Shown here in pieces: positions 31,842 through 44,410 of a DNA stretch of 64,000 nt. Position numbers and translations under genes: made by a program. Below the pieces are notes generated by a model. It had not been told where the DNA came from, did not search any database, and was given only the letters and a program-made list of their open reading frames with translations. Numbering within the stretch: position 1 is the first letter of the stretch; the number at the start of each line of letters is the position of its first letter. The stretch is from Sclerotiophoma versabilis (taxonomy: Eukaryota > Ascomycota > Dothideomycetes > Pleosporales > Didymellaceae), in NCBI GenBank assembly GCA_012274445.1, contig JAAROD010000033.1:2108001-2172000 (forward strand). The letters run 5' to 3'.

Positions 31842-34800
31842 TTCTCCGCGGCTTATGACTGCACAACTACCCCACTGACGATGTATGAAGCCCAGCTTCA
31901 CACCCACAACGCCACAATCAACGGCCATAACGGCCTACACTCCGGTATTGTCACTAGTGCTGACTGCAACATTCACTTACACGTCCACGGCAAGAACGGC
32001 AAGAAGTATGGTGCCGTGGTGGTTGTATACAAGCCAGAATATAGGGGTTGGAGAAGGTGAAGGGGTTCGGTATCAGTGTCCGTGGTCGATCGAAGGCAGG
32101 TAGTACTATGTTTCGCTTCTGTCGGGATGAATGAGTCTGGCCGAAGGCAGACAGTGAAGTCCATGATCTTGCCAGCGAGGTTGTAGGAGGAAGAAAAGAT
32201 ACAGTGAGGACTTCATAGTGGAGTTGACAAAATAGTAATGAGGAGCGGTCGATTGCATATTTGCCAGCAAACATGCAGGTCGCCACCGGTCAGCTCAAGG
32301 AAAGCTGTGTCCTGAAGCCGCGTCGCACTATCACCGAAAATAGGTGAGCAATCTCTTCGCCTTGCCAGGTGTAGTATCATGCTCTAGATTTTCGGTTGTT
32401 TGGTAGTGAGCATCAAAGTCTTGAGTTCGCTCATTTGAGGCCTATCTCAGAGTTAGCCATTCTCAAAAAGCGTTGCGTCTCTTTCCACGCCTGAAGGCTG
32501 CACGCACTTCTTATATTGCTATAACTTCTTTGCTATATTGAACCATGAAGACGACTACTCTACTATTAATAGCGCCGCAATATTTGGCAGCCATTCCTTC
32601 GTGTTTTTGCGATCAAACAAAAGAACCCTGGGAGCTGCAAAGTGCTAAGCCTATGCATGAAAACTGTGTACACACGTTGTGGTGGTGTTGTACGACAGTT
32701 AAACATCTGCAGATCTGCCCCTGCCAGTGCTGGAGGTTGTAGACACTCTTGAGTCATAGATCGGGGAAGGCGCCGATTGACGTATTATGCCGGGACGAGC
32801 AACATCATGAAGCTAGAATAAGCAAGAAGGTGACTGGCGTAACTTCTATCGCACATACTGCATATTCTCCTTGATTCTGTCTCAGCAATAGTGACAATGG
32901 CAGACTTGAAAATGTCGATCTCAACTTGCAGAACAAGGCCAGTTAAGAACGCCGTTGAATCGACTTCGAGAAGCGTGGAAAGCTCGAGATAGGTAGCTGC
33001 ATCTGTGTAAGTAAATACACATCCGCAAGCGCTCTGAATTACGCTCGAGGGAGATATCTGTTCTTGGAAAATAGCGGGTACCTACTCATCAGCCAACCCC
33101 CCTCCCCTTCTCTTGGTCAAAAAAGATCACGTAGCCATTCCTACAGTGCTGTTTCAAGTCCTTTATCGTCACATCTGGTTCTTTGCAGGTATGTTATATA
33201 TGGGTACAACCCACGCCGAGATTCGTCCTGGTGGAAATGCATCACAAGAATGAACATGACCATCGTATAACCACGAAACTTGACGATACTGTAGTCATTT
33301 CAAGTTCAGCAAATACACTTTCCAATCTTCTCGCATTTGACAATCGGCCATAGAAGAGTGCGGTCTCAAGTTTTGTAATATCAGGTAGTTTTACATACAT
33401 ATATCTGACAAAATGGAAGATTGAAAGATTGAGTTGTCTCTTTGGAAATACGAGAGCTTTGTCATTGCTGGCCTGCACCTTGTGATTAACATGTTGACGT
33501 TTAGATGCAAGCAATCGCCCACAAGCTGCTGCGTCTGGGTAAGGCTAATATTGGCTAGCGTCAAACGCGTACATTGCAACTCCCTTGGGGCTCAAAGAAG
33601 TCGCGTTGAATCTCCTTGCGCCAACAAAAGCGTCGCTTGCTCAAATCCCCCTCCAGAGTCGCTGAAACTGCTTTCTAGCGTGTCAGCGTCCTCCGCACCT
33701 CTATGCACAACGCTGCACTCGTCACAGGCAGCCCTGGATCCATGCTTTCGCTACCGTCGCGCACCCGCGGGTACACATTTGGCTACGGCCGGCCATTACC
33801 CTTCCCCCTCGGCTTTCCGGCTGAGATAACCGCGAAGCGCTTCACACACCTGTCTCCCTTCTGGTGATTTGCGATCACCGTCAATGGTGCCAACTGTTTT
33901 GTCGATCCGAATGGTCTCCATAAGACATCCCATCAGACGTCGCCGGACCACGCCTCTAACGTCAAGATAACGATCCAATAACTCGTTTCCAACTACTGTT
34001 GACACGGAACCGTGCCCCAATTCACTTCTCAAGTCTTTGCTTGAGCATCTGCCACTATCACCAAGATGCGTGTCATAGTTAGTTTGACTTCCAAGGCTCT
34101 CACGCGGCTACGAATAAGAACAGGAACGCGCAAACACCGGGTGTCCAGGGAATACAGCCAGTCGCAGAAGTGGTCGCAGATTACATCGCGTTTTGCAGAA
34201 GTGTGGATCGGACCAGGGCAGTCTGGCCTCCAGTCGGCGTTTCCAAGCAGGCAAATATGGTAGGGCCGACTCGAAGTCCCGAGTTCGGCAACTTGCCTTG
34301 AGATGGCAATAATCGTATGCAAGGGCTGAGTATAGAGATGCCGTCAGAGGGATTACGAGTGGGGAAGGCCCAAGGTTGCATCGCGCTTGATTCGTTCTCT
34401 TCAGTTACCCTCCACGCCTGACAGCGGTAGCTGCTGACTGCAGCTGATTTCCCGGCATGAACTACGTCTTCGAAAAGCCCGTCCACAAGCTCTGACCGCA
34501 GCGCAACCGTTGACATCGACCACACCCTTACACTCCGCTGTCGAAGCAATCATTCTCGCTAAGCTCTTTATGCGAGCTCGCTCGAAAGCGCAGAAGCGGC
34601 ACCTGTGGAGGGTAATAGGGATCGGTACATACACCTTGCGAGACAAGGAGGAATAAAATTCCAAGGTTGGGAATGACTGAGCGCGGTCTCATTGAAGGCT
34701 TCGGTCAGCTTTGGTGTAAAGCACTGCCAACATTGCGCTCCGTCAAGCGCTGACATAGCGATCCGTTGCTAACAGGCTACAAGGTGTCAATCCAGAGTGT

Positions 34801-36364
34801 CTATGAATAATCAGCAGAATGTTACTGCTGTTCTACGGGCGGCGGCCTAACGTTATATCTTGATACGCGCCGACCTGCAAGTTCTACAACGCTCAGAGTG
34901 GGATGTCACACAATGAAATTGTACTACATGTGCCATGTAGGCTACCAAGCGTTTGATATCCGGGTACGTAACCAGCTCTCTACACGACTTGCAGCTGCTT
35001 CTATAGCTCGAAGTAGACCTCTTAATCTGTCTCCCCAACCAGCGGTAGTTTCGGCATTCTCAGTAGCAAGCTAGGTCATCTCCCCATCCTCTCAGTCCGG
35101 CCATCGTTCCTTGCTGTCGAAAATCCTTCTCGCCCAGCGCTGATGGTGGAGCCTCCAGCTGCATGCATGGGCACAATAAAATCAGGGAAGCCATCTCCTT
35201 CCGTTTCTTGTCATCTCGTCGACCTAGCACTCGTCATCTTGTTCCCGCTGAGTCCGGACCCTCTTCTTCTCTCCTCCCTGTTTGCGGCGACGTCGCGAAG
35301 AGCTGCAGTCTACAAGAGTTGGCCAGGTTGACTGCGACTGTTCTGTTCTCTCTGCTGACTGGGGGGCAACAGTAGCCGGCCGTCGCGGTGTGATATGTGG
35401 AGGTGCGGATGGCGAAGTGACGGTAAAGAAGTATCGTTTGTTCGCGCATCTACCTCATTTCTCATTCAGCTATGCGCGAAGTTAACCCAAAACCTCACCG
35501 CTACTGTATCTATGCAGTTTACACTCGAGCCTTTGCACAAGCGCTATTACAAAGATACGCGCAACTGCATCGCTTTCGGGAAACTTTGCCTACTTAGATC
35601 TTACTGTGCATTATCCAAGAAGACTTCTGGGGCAGGCTTGCCTTGTATTGTCTCGAACGGATTGCTATTCTATACCTTCGCAACCCAGATTGAAACCGAG
35701 ACAGTATCCTTCACTAGGCCAAGATGTTCCCACCACTGACTCTCCTTTCACTCTTCCCATTCCTGCCGCTCACTTTTAGTATACTCCCCTCGCAGTGAAG
35801 TCCTCAGAAATGCATGCCCAGATGTGCTTTCACCCCACCCTCTAGGGTCTTGCGCCTCCACACACCATCGAACCATTCGAATGTGTCCCACCTCACTGTT
35901 CTCATATCACTCACTATGGCCGATAGATCCCGCAAATCATGGTACCCCACACCTGGTGGCTCATACCACTGCTTGCTCTCATTCGTTTTTACGCAGTCTC
36001 GACCCTTGACTGAGATACTGCATGCTCAGCAAACACCCAGGAAACACGACACAACAAAGAACAGCAAACAAGCTCTGCACTGGACCGAATTACTGAGCGA
36101 GGATAAGGAACAAGCGTGTGGTCCAGAAGTATCATTGGCAATGGCCCAGAGACAGCGCAGCGAGACATACATCTTCTGGCATACTTTGCGAAATTATCTA
36201 AGACAAACTGCATCTTTGTTCCTGCAAAGGTGCAACATATATAGTACATCGACGCCCCAAGCCTTTCTTAGACTCTCAACTATCAAACATCAAGTTCCTG
36301 AGGCAGTAGAAACCCAACGCTCTCCAGCTCCATAGTACCTACATCAACTACAAAGGCTTCAACC
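31842..36364. other. Gene-poor stretch
   Basis: About 4.5 kb of normal composition with many short frames on both strands, none with a recognisable domain, signal peptide or splice logic. The open frame 35814-36335 ends 29 bases before the next ATG and reads like leader sequence. No tRNA, rRNA or repeat noted. Confidence 0.4.
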
Positions 36365-36895
36365 ATGGATCGCTGGGAATTCATATCAGACCCGAAATAT
36401 GAAGATTTCGATAGATCTTCCGACGCTAGCGATGTTGATGACGGCTCTTGGATGTTTATGCTTCACGACAGCGTTGAAAACGACTGGCCTGAAGACTACT
36501 TCATCTCTTGGAAACTAGTGGACGCTTCGACTCTCGCTTGCCACTTGCACTATCAGCAAGAGATGGCTGGCTCCTCCCAAACTATGCTCGTAACTGAACG
36601 GGACGTGGCCGAAGCTGAGCAAGAGATGCCAGACTGTGAAAAAGACACTAACAGCCCCAATCAAGCTCCCAATGAGCACACAATCGAACGAGGTCATCAA
36701 ATCGACACCCACGAACCCCTCATCATCGCCGTGACTGCGTACGACACTCCTGTCTCAGACCCACGCTCCCCTGTGTTGGGAGGTCGGCCACACACACCTC
36801 CTCCATCCAAAACCACAAACCAGCAAAACCAGGATAGTCAGGCATGGGCAATGGTCTCGACCAACGCAGCCGCAGTGTTCGCTACGATTGTCTAG
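36365..36895 (+). CDS. Hypothetical acidic, disordered protein (176 aa)
   Basis: Starts at an ATG in strong context (CAACCATGG) after a CA-rich leader. The N-terminal third is acidic and aromatic (SDASDVDDGSWMFML, NDWPEDYFISWKLVD), the rest polar and Pro-rich (RPHTPPPSKTT). No signal peptide, membrane segment or known domain. The combination of context, length and composition suggests a real gene. Function unknown. Confidence 0.55.
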   Translation: MDRWEFISDPKYEDFDRSSDASDVDDGSWMFMLHDSVENDWPEDYFISWKLVDASTLACHLHYQQEMAGSSQTMLVTERDVAEAEQEMPDCEKDTNSPNQAPNEHTIERGHQIDTHEPLIIAVTAYDTPVSDPRSPVLGGRPHTPPPSKTTNQQNQDSQAWAMVSTNAAAVFATIV

Positions 36896-38532
36896 CGCAC
36901 CATGTTTTCTTGATCCTAGCCTTCATCTGGGACTTTGGTATATGGGATTGGAATGGCAGCGGAGAACAAAAGAGAGCACCAAAGGAGCAGATGTGAGTGG
37001 ATTATCTGTTAGTTGAGAATTGATTGCTGAATCTTTTCGGTGGATCACGATGATGGGCGTCTGGATTTGTCCTTGTCTGAGGATTCTCTTTGACTACCAC
37101 ACTCCCTTATCTCTCATATATTTTGTACACGAAAGTTTTGTTTTATTCTAGTGTATATAGTCGCTCGCCAATATATTCATCTGCTTACAGCTACCGTGCA
37201 GCCACTGGTAGGTCGTAAAAATTTCAGGCGCATCTTTGAACTCACAGGTAGTATTGTGATCAAAGCAGCAATTTGTTGCGCCTTACCTGATACTCCTCTC
37301 GGCCGCGCGTTGAATTAGACCTCAGCTCCCACCCAAATCCTTGCCATAACTTGACATAGGGAGCGTCCGCACCTCAGGCAATGGGAAAACCCTCATCAAA
37401 GCCCGCTGAGCCATTTGAACAATTGTGGTGGATTCGCATCAGCACAAGTTAACCCCATTGACATGTTGCACTCTAAACCAGGTATATCTCAGGTGCTCAG
37501 GCTGCCAAGGTATTCCGGGGAAGATTCGGGCAAGCGGTAGACGTAGCACTTATCACCAGATCACCAACTCTCGGATTGAGAGATCAGTTTAAAGTATCAA
37601 TAAAAGTATATTTTACATTGTTAGCTCTACAGATTACTATTATACGCGCCCTACTTTCGTCTGCACCAAGGAAGCCTATGGACGAGGAACATTCCTTCAG
37701 CAATCGGTAATATATGTACCTTCAGACGCAGCTATACAGCGGGAACCTCCGGAACCCCATGCCGCCTCCCGTCAAGCAGCACCGCGCCCATAGTTACCAA
37801 ATACCCTGTGTCACCTCCTTAGCTGATGATCTCCATTACGCTGTGATGCACCTGGCGGCCGAGTTTGTAGACCAACAATGAGGCTGAACCACCGACCGAA
37901 GACATGTCCATGACGTTGACACACTTTATAAGTTCGTTCAAATGTGTACAGGTATCTTCGGCATTTATGCAGCAATGTGCGAGTTGGCAGACCAATTTAT
38001 ACCAATCTGAAAGTCCTCTTCCCATTGGCACTTTCTGTTGTTCCTCCTTGTCGACAGCTTTTTATGGTACAACCCCAGCACTGTCTAGTACAAAGCAGGT
38101 GATTGAATCCCCCTCACTGAACATCTTTGGGATGCCATATGCGAGCTGTTAGCAAATCAGGGCGATTGTGTGCAAGGTGGCTCTGTGTTGTCCTCGTCGC
38201 GTACTAGATCGTTCGTCGCCTGAGACAAAGAGGAAAAGAGGCATAAGGGCAAAGACGTGATCAGAGGGTGCGCGGATCTCTTTGGCATTGAGTCTATCGT
38301 TGTATGTTGGCATGAGGGTCGCGATTGGGCCGAAGAGCGCACAGATGGACCGCTATAAAGGGGTGCAAAAAGAAGAGTCAGACCCACTATTCTTCCTGGA
38401 TCGAACAGAGATATGCGCAATGTGTTCAGGTGAAGGATACCGTTGGTTCGCGGAACTTGTAAGAGAACTTCTATGTATGAACTCCACAATACTATATTTC
38501 CATTCGAATCCAGGCGCAAAAAGAATGGCGAT
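36896..38532. other. Intergenic region before the tRNA gene
   Basis: No gene supported. Short frames around 37819-38152 lie opposite each other and look like chance. Confidence 0.4.
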
Positions 38533-38619
38533 CTCCGCTCCCAGAATCGAACTAGGGACCTTTCGATAACAATGAAGCTATTACAGTCGAACGTGATAAA
38601 CCAACTACACCAAGCGGAG
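38533..38619 (-). tRNA. tRNA-Tyr (anticodon GTA) with a 13-nt intron
   Basis: On the minus strand the 7-bp acceptor stem is CTCCGCT/AGCGGAG. The D arm is GTG...CAC and the anticodon stem TTCGA/TCGAA. The T arm is CCTAG/CTGGG around TTCGATT. The anticodon loop is 20 nt; removing 13 nt after position 37 leaves CT-GTA-A-A, giving Tyr. All eukaryotic tRNA-Tyr genes carry an intron here, which supports the call. The internal A and B boxes (TGGTGTAGTTGG, GTTCGATTC) are present. Confidence 0.8.
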
Positions 38620-40982
38620 GAATGCAGCTCGCAGGCTGCGCTTGTTGATTGGTGGTCATGTGACGTGTTAAACAAAATCTATACTCGTTTTTTAGACGTG
38701 GTTGACCCACTTTACTGACTAGTCTCTTTGGAAACACCGGGCGAGCACCTGATCAATCACAACTGCTCTTCTTACACTGGTGAGGACTGTAATTCAACTC
38801 TCCGTATCTCCATTGAACCGGAATGTGGGATGGTAGGTGCTGTGTCAAGGGACGGACTTGGCTCTACAAGAAGACGTGCTTTTCTCGCCGAGTACCGGTG
38901 CGTGTTGACCGTGCGGCTATCGATGGTAACGTGTCAGAGACTACCCTGGCGGTTCTTGTAATCCTGACACGCGCCATGACCAATATACCCATAGTTGAAC
39001 TACCACCGTCCTTGGGGCTGTCGTCTTCAATACTCGTCCTTGTCTCATACAGGGAGTGCCTAAATTCCAGGGGCGCTAACGCTGTCGACAGCGTAGAGCG
39101 ACTGAATACAACCCCTGTCAGGTGACAGATGTAGAGACGTGAACTGATAATTACGATACATTCGCACTCGGATGCATCACAGTACGCCCGGATTTACACG
39201 ACGTACTTATCATCGCTAGAATCCTCTTAGTCGGGCGGATATCCGGTGAATGCGTTAATGGGAGTGCCTGGTGGCGCTGACAAGCGTTTTGTATCTGGAC
39301 GCCACGACTTATGAGAAGGACAAGACTTTTGAGTAATCTCATCCTCCTGTGTCAGGCTCAGCGACCATGGTGAGCGTGAAGAAAGACTATATCCAGTCCA
39401 TTTTCATCACAGCTTCTCGCCTGCATACATGCTATCCTGGCATTCCGTTTCCACGGGTGTGTTCTGTAGAATATCACAACGATACGTCTTGTTTCAGCGC
39501 ACGTCCTCGCGATCCATCCCTGGGCTTTAGAGCTTTGCATACGATTCGGCCCTTGAGCTTACGCATGCGCTTCACCTGTGGTATCTTACAAGTCTCGGTG
39601 TTGCCTTTGTTATCCGGGTGATCTCGTGTGGCAGCTCGTTCTGCGGCTCGTAGTCTATGTGGAAAGTGAATCATAGTCCCGCTGTTTCTGGTACTTTGAC
39701 TTCGGCCTTGGAAGCTCGATGCAAAAGCTTGTCAAGCCATGCATTATTGATGCGCATGTTCAGAAGTCTTCGGCAAAAAAACTGGAATCTATAAAGACAG
39801 TATGACGAGTCGTGATGTGGCAATCGACAAGCAATGAAATATTGGAAGAGTCATGGAGATGCTTCGGAGGGAATGAGAAGGTGTTGTGTCAAAACTGTGT
39901 CTGTGGCAGCAGCTCCACGGAGCCGAATGCAATGATGCCTGGTCTAGAATCTATGGCCTGCGAGGTGCATGCGTGTGATGCGAGGCGCCGAGTGCAGGAC
40001 AGCTGAGGCCGCAGGCTCTAAACTCTATGAGTACGGACTTCGCTTAAGCTCTGTGCGTGTACCGAACATAAGCACTTGCAAGAAAAGGCTACATAACCAT
40101 CACTAATAGCTATTAATATAAGATTTTCTAGTAAAGTACTCCATAGGCCTTCAGCATCTTACAGAACTATAATCTAAAGTCTTACAGAACTTTCGGAATT
40201 CTGTAGGAATTCTTCACTGAGGTTACATCAGTAGTGCAACGGCTCTCGGTACGAACATCATGCGGACGATAAGAGCGAGTAGAGCTGTCGCTTCCAACGA
40301 GGGCAAACGAGGCGACTTCAGGCTCTACGCAACCAAACGACAGATACACATACACAACATGGCACGGAAGAGTCTGTTATGTGCTGAAAAGTAGAACTTT
40401 CTTGGAATAACGCTTGAGAGTATGTTTCTTGGCCTATGGCAAGACACACATGTCGAATGCAAGCCCAACTAACGGCGCGCTTGGGAGTCCACACTCATAT
40501 TCAGGCTGCGTCATTCCCTAGCAGCAACTTCTGTGGTATCTCGACACAATGATCCCAATTCTTTGGCTTCGCGTTGCAGTTGTGCCTTCTTATGCTCTTC
40601 CCGCCCAATCCCAGCAAATAAGAGAGACCATCATGTAGGCTCACTGATGCATCTATAATAGCTATTATTGCGCTGTACTTCTCGTGTCATTCCGCAGGAA
40701 CCGTGGTGCTTTCAACATAGAGAGTGGAGGTAGCAGGAGTGAGATAGCATACCAGCGTAGCGAGCTGACGGTGGTCGTAGTGGATAGGAATAATGTGCTT
40801 TCCACGTCGATGCACTGCGATCAGGCGATACTAGAGACTACGACCATAGAGCCAGAAGATGTAGAAGGAACAGTTCATCCTTCCCGCTCAGCCACAGCGC
40901 GGTGTTGACGATCAGAACAATGAGCCCTGGCGTGATAGTCTCAAAACTTTACATTATTTATTTCCAAAACGGCGAAACTTCC
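38620..40982. other. Intergenic region between tRNA and 5S genes
   Basis: No gene supported. Frames at 38728-39125 and 39349-39621 lack domains or splice signals. 40110-40200 is locally AT-rich with a short repeat of TTACAGAACT. Confidence 0.4.
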
Positions 40983-41101
40983 ACATACGACCATAGGACG
41001 TTGAAAACAAGGCTTCCCGTTCGCTCAGCCCTATTTAAGCAACGTACCGGCGGATTAGTAGTTAGGTGGGTGACCACTATCGAATACCCGCTGTCGTATG
41101 T
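40983..41101 (+). rRNA. 5S ribosomal RNA
   Basis: 119 nt from ACATACGACCATAGG to GTCGTATGT, whose ends pair as helix I, followed by a T run (41101-41106) as RNA polymerase III terminator. The conserved interior segments CTTCCCGT, CGCTCAGCC, AAGC, TTAGTAGTTAGGTGGGTGACCA and CGAATACC are recognisable. Helix II reads GACGTTG paired with CAACGT. It differs from the usual fungal sequence but keeps its pairing, so this is a divergent but structurally sound copy. A TATTTAT about 25 nt upstream matches the upstream TATA of dispersed fungal 5S genes. Filamentous ascomycetes typically have scattered 5S genes like this one. Confidence 0.9.
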
Positions 41102-41732
41102 TTTTTGTCGTTTTGCCGCTCCTGACTTGCCCCACTGCGGCACAACATCTACTTTTAGAGCAAAGGAAGTCGACAATGCTATATTCGATACTTTTGAATG
41201 TGTGAGTTGCGCAAAGACGCCTCCGAACCAGCGGTATTAGGGTGTGAGGTATAGACTTTTCGAGCCGGGTTAGTCGCGTTACAACTGGACATTTCGTAGA
41301 AGTCTAATGTAGACTCTTTTCTATTTTATGATGTTGGCGAGTTAAGTCTGAAGCATTCTTAACGCCGGTGTTATGGGGTACCAGGTATATCTTGCATGTT
41401 TAGGGGTGGAGTATCTCTTCAAACCGACCGCGCAGTCCAGCGCATGGACCCAGAGCGCCGGCACCCAGTCAATACAATGATGCAGGAGCCTACCGACCAC
41501 CTTAATATCCAAGTTGCAGAAAGGTCAGTGTCCCGTGGGTCAGATGGGTCACCTGGAGCTGTTGGTGTTGCAAAGAGATGTAAAAACTTTGCAATGCTTT
41601 GATATGCCATGCTTCGATATGCAAGACTGCGCTGGGCTATGCTATGCAAGACTATGCAGGACTATGTAATCCCCCATGATCGTCCAACCAAGAAATCCTC
41701 TCTAGAACACATCACCATCTAGTATCTCATCA
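41102..41732. other. Intergenic region with ATGC-rich imperfect repeats
   Basis: Around 41595-41665 the words GATATGC, CTATGC and TATGCAAGACT recur, a degenerate simple repeat downstream of the coiled-coil gene. Nothing else recognised. Confidence 0.4.
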
Positions 41733-43364
41733 TCACAACCAAGAAGAAGCCTCTCTTTTCCTACCCAGCAGCTTTTTCTCCCCCCTGGCCGCACTATTCC
41801 GCCCGGGCCTCCGCACACGCTTCCTCCTCCGCTCGTACTTACGCATCTCGACCGCGACCATCTTCTTCACGCGCAGCTGTTTCAAGCCCTCGATTCTATC
41901 ACACAAGACACTGAAAGCATCGGAAAACTTGTCGCCGAGTACATCGTTCCACTCGCGCCCTTCTTCTCGTGCTTTTTCGAGCGCATCTGTGAGCTCGCGC
42001 GATAGGTCGTCTACGGCGTCTTTCTTCAGCAGCTGCAGCTCGGCTTTGTGCTCTTCCATGTCGTCCAGCAACTCTGCGGTTTCGTGCTGGCGCTGGTCCT
42101 CTGCTTGGTCCCAGAGGCGGTCTAGCAGTTCCTCGTGCTGCTTGAGTTGGTAGTTTAGGAGCTGTTGGAGTTGGTCTCGCATGTGCCGTCCGATGTGGGG
42201 CATTAAAGACATGCCCAGAGGCGTCAGTTTTAGCGGCTGGTAGGTGTTTGGGGAGTCTAGATCGGAGTCGTCAGGCGGTGTGCTGGTGAAGAGCGTTGGA
42301 AGAATTTCCGGTACTAGTGTCTCTAGAAGTGCCGGCAGAGCTTCTTTGACGTAAATGGGAAGTTGTTGCCTGACTGCGCTGTCAATCACCTGGACATGGT
42401 AGTCGAACGCGGGTTGTTCTTTTCGGACTGTGGCGCTGATGGCCTCAGCCTGGTCTTTGAACGTGTGTCCCCCTTTCGATCGCCTCCGAGATAAACTCTC
42501 GTCATCAGATGTCGCTCGCTCGGTTGACGATTGGGACCCTCCGGTGGCCAAGCGTTTTGTAGGGGGACTGGACGATGTTGACTGAGGACTAGTCTTGTCG
42601 GTTGCGGCCGGCTCGGTAGACGACCGGGCCAGGTCCGGTGACGCAGATCTTGTGTCTGCGCGCGTAAGCTGTTCAGCTCGAACTGTAGATACACCTGACT
42701 TACTCTGCCTTGGCCGCTTGCGAGAAGGACCATCGTAAGCAGGGGGCGCACCAGCACCGTCCACAGGGCCGAAGACTTCCCAGGTCGCCTGTTTCAGCTG
42801 TCGTCCAGTAAGAAGCCCCCTCACTGGATAGCCAGCCAGGTTCTCTGCCGCTTTCCCAAAAAGCTTGAAAAGCCCTTGAGCATTTTTGTGCAGATGTTTG
42901 AAGTCAAAGACGATGTGCACTGTCGCTGCTGTGGTGAGTGCTACGAACTGACGGAAAAGGAACTCAGAGCCGGGCTTGTGTGCAAAGGATGGGAAGTCGG
43001 GACACCATAGTGGACATGGTTGCTTGAAGCTCAGGGCAAGTGTCTTCAGCTTAGGGTCCGGGTCATTCTCGTCTCGCGCGAGCCCAGTCAGCGGCAGCGA
43101 GGAGAGCCATGGATTGCCGTTGTTGAGGTGGGTAGCGGCAGGCAGCAGCTTGTCGGCATCGTACTGCAAAACAAAAGTGTGTTCGTCATGGGAGCTTCGC
43201 GGAGCTGTTGTGGCTATTGTGGCTACGAGTAAGACGGTTGCTTGCTTGCGAGCATCATCATATTTAAAGACTAGAGAACATTGACATGGCGATGGGGAGT
43301 CGGACGAAGAGAGGTTGGACGCAGGATAAGCCAGCGCGTGGAAGCCGGATTTAAATTTGGTCAT
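41733..43364 (-). CDS. Hypothetical coiled-coil, probably nuclear protein (543 aa)
   Basis: Single-exon gene. Residues 1-200 look folded (hydrophobic core segments such as LFRQFVALTTAATVHIVFDF). Residues about 205-310 are Ser/Thr/Pro-rich and disordered, with a nuclear-localisation-like SRKRPRQSK near 210. Residues about 390-490 are a Gln/Glu/Leu-rich coiled coil (LLNYQLKQHEELLDRLWDQ). The C-terminus is strongly basic (RRRKRVRRPGR). The layout suggests a chromatin- or DNA-associated protein (inference). No named domain recognised. ATG 43364 is the first of the frame. GC content is high compared with the flanks. Confidence 0.72.
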   Translation of the reverse strand: MTKFKSGFHALAYPASNLSSSDSPSPCQCSLVFKYDDARKQATVLLVATIATTAPRSSHDEHTFVLQYDADKLLPAATHLNNGNPWLSSLPLTGLARDENDPDPKLKTLALSFKQPCPLWCPDFPSFAHKPGSEFLFRQFVALTTAATVHIVFDFKHLHKNAQGLFKLFGKAAENLAGYPVRGLLTGRQLKQATWEVFGPVDGAGAPPAYDGPSRKRPRQSKSGVSTVRAEQLTRADTRSASPDLARSSTEPAATDKTSPQSTSSSPPTKRLATGGSQSSTERATSDDESLSRRRSKGGHTFKDQAEAISATVRKEQPAFDYHVQVIDSAVRQQLPIYVKEALPALLETLVPEILPTLFTSTPPDDSDLDSPNTYQPLKLTPLGMSLMPHIGRHMRDQLQQLLNYQLKQHEELLDRLWDQAEDQRQHETAELLDDMEEHKAELQLLKKDAVDDLSRELTDALEKAREEGREWNDVLGDKFSDAFSVLCDRIEGLKQLRVKKMVAVEMRKYERRRKRVRRPGRNSAARGEKKLLGRKREASSWL

Positions 43365-44194
43365 GTCTATTAGCTCTCCAACTGCACACTACTCTACTCA
43401 CCAGATCCCCCTTGCAGCGACTGGCAAAGGAACCCACCCGCCCAGGCTTTGTCGAGCAGCCTTGACTCTGTTGTAGGACAGTGCGCCTGCGTGCACCGCT
43501 GACCACCGGTTACGCGCCACCAGTACAAGCCTGAGAACCACCCCGATGGCAGTGGCCGACAGACGCCTGTGCTCGAGCAGAGTCGCCGTGCCGCCTTCCG
43601 CCAAAGGCCTTGTGAGATTCGCAAGGATGATGGCCTGAGTCGAGTACCGGACGCGCGCAGACGGTGGGCGCAGACGGTGGGCGCAGACGGTGGGCGCGGA
43701 CGGTGGGCGCGAGACGGAGACGGCGGGCGTGATGCCGCAGATTCGTTGCGTGGGGTTGTCGCGCGGGTTCGTTGCGCGTACACGTTGCGCGGACAAGCTG
43801 AATGTGTCGGTGGATGGGCGTGGATGGTGAGGTTCGCGACGAGGGAACGACACATTAAGTGGCTGGGGACGCTAAGGATCACGTGCTTCTCATCACGTGC
43901 GCAATCAAGCCAAGCCAACCAGCACCGTCACGAACACTCGGCCTTGGACAATCGTTACGAAATGATTGGACGGGAAACTCGTTGCAGCGACCACCTCAAG
44001 GACGCATGCAGTTTTGTGGCGCGTTTTGGGTGGGCGCTGCAGATGAGGCTCCGGGTGATCTGCGGTGACTGCCGTGCTCGGGACAACCTACCTGCTTGTC
44101 CGTCATGATCGCACCAAAGACCACCAACTTATGCCATGGCCCTGTCACGGCAGGACATCTCGCTGGACACTACGTCTGTTGATGTGATAGTTAC
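43365..44194. other. GC-rich upstream region with a minisatellite
   Basis: Holds the promoter of the coiled-coil gene and the 13-bp tandem repeat. Overlapping open frames on both strands in 43394-44108 are Arg/Pro/Ala-rich by-products of the GC-rich repeat and are not called as genes. Confidence 0.45.
43655..43717 (+). repeat. 13-bp tandem repeat, about 4.8 copies
   Basis: Unit GCGCAGACGGTGG at 43655, 43668 and 43681, a variant GCGCGGACGGTGG at 43694, then a partial GCGCGAGACGG from 43707. The first three copies are identical. Confidence 0.9.
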
Positions 44195-44410
44195 CTAGCG
44201 CTCCTCAGAAGTAGCCAATCCTGCACGCTTCTCCCATCCATCAGCTTGTGCCTGGGTCAACCGCTCAGCATAACTCCACAGCCATCTGATTATCCTTCTG
44301 GGGAATCTTCTCAACACACTTCCAACAGCGACAGCAACAAGAACTTTACTCGTGGAGACATCATCCCCGCCTTCCTCAGGGACCAAAGGAGACATCTCTT
44401 CCATCTCCAT
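44195..44410 (-). CDS. Possible small protein (71 aa), unknown
   Basis: First ATG of the frame at 44410 gives MEMEEMSPLVPEEGGDD, then a hydrophobic-basic middle (VLVAVAVGSVLRRFPRRIIRWLW) and a polar end. It could be a peripheral or single-pass membrane protein. No family and no splice evidence. Confidence 0.3.
   Translation of the reverse strand: MEMEEMSPLVPEEGGDDVSTSKVLVAVAVGSVLRRFPRRIIRWLWSYAERLTQAQADGWEKRAGLATSEER

Noticed and set aside
35814..36335. A 173-codon frame just upstream of the gene at 36365
   Set aside because: Composition and position fit a transcribed leader; no conserved feature, and it ends 29 bases before a better-supported start.
38157..38675. A 172-codon minus-strand frame
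   Set aside because: Runs through the tRNA-Tyr gene and shows no protein feature.
43394..43918. Overlapping Arg/Pro/Ala-rich frames of about 150-180 codons on both strands
   Set aside because: Generated by the GC-rich 13-bp tandem repeat; frames on both strands are equally long.
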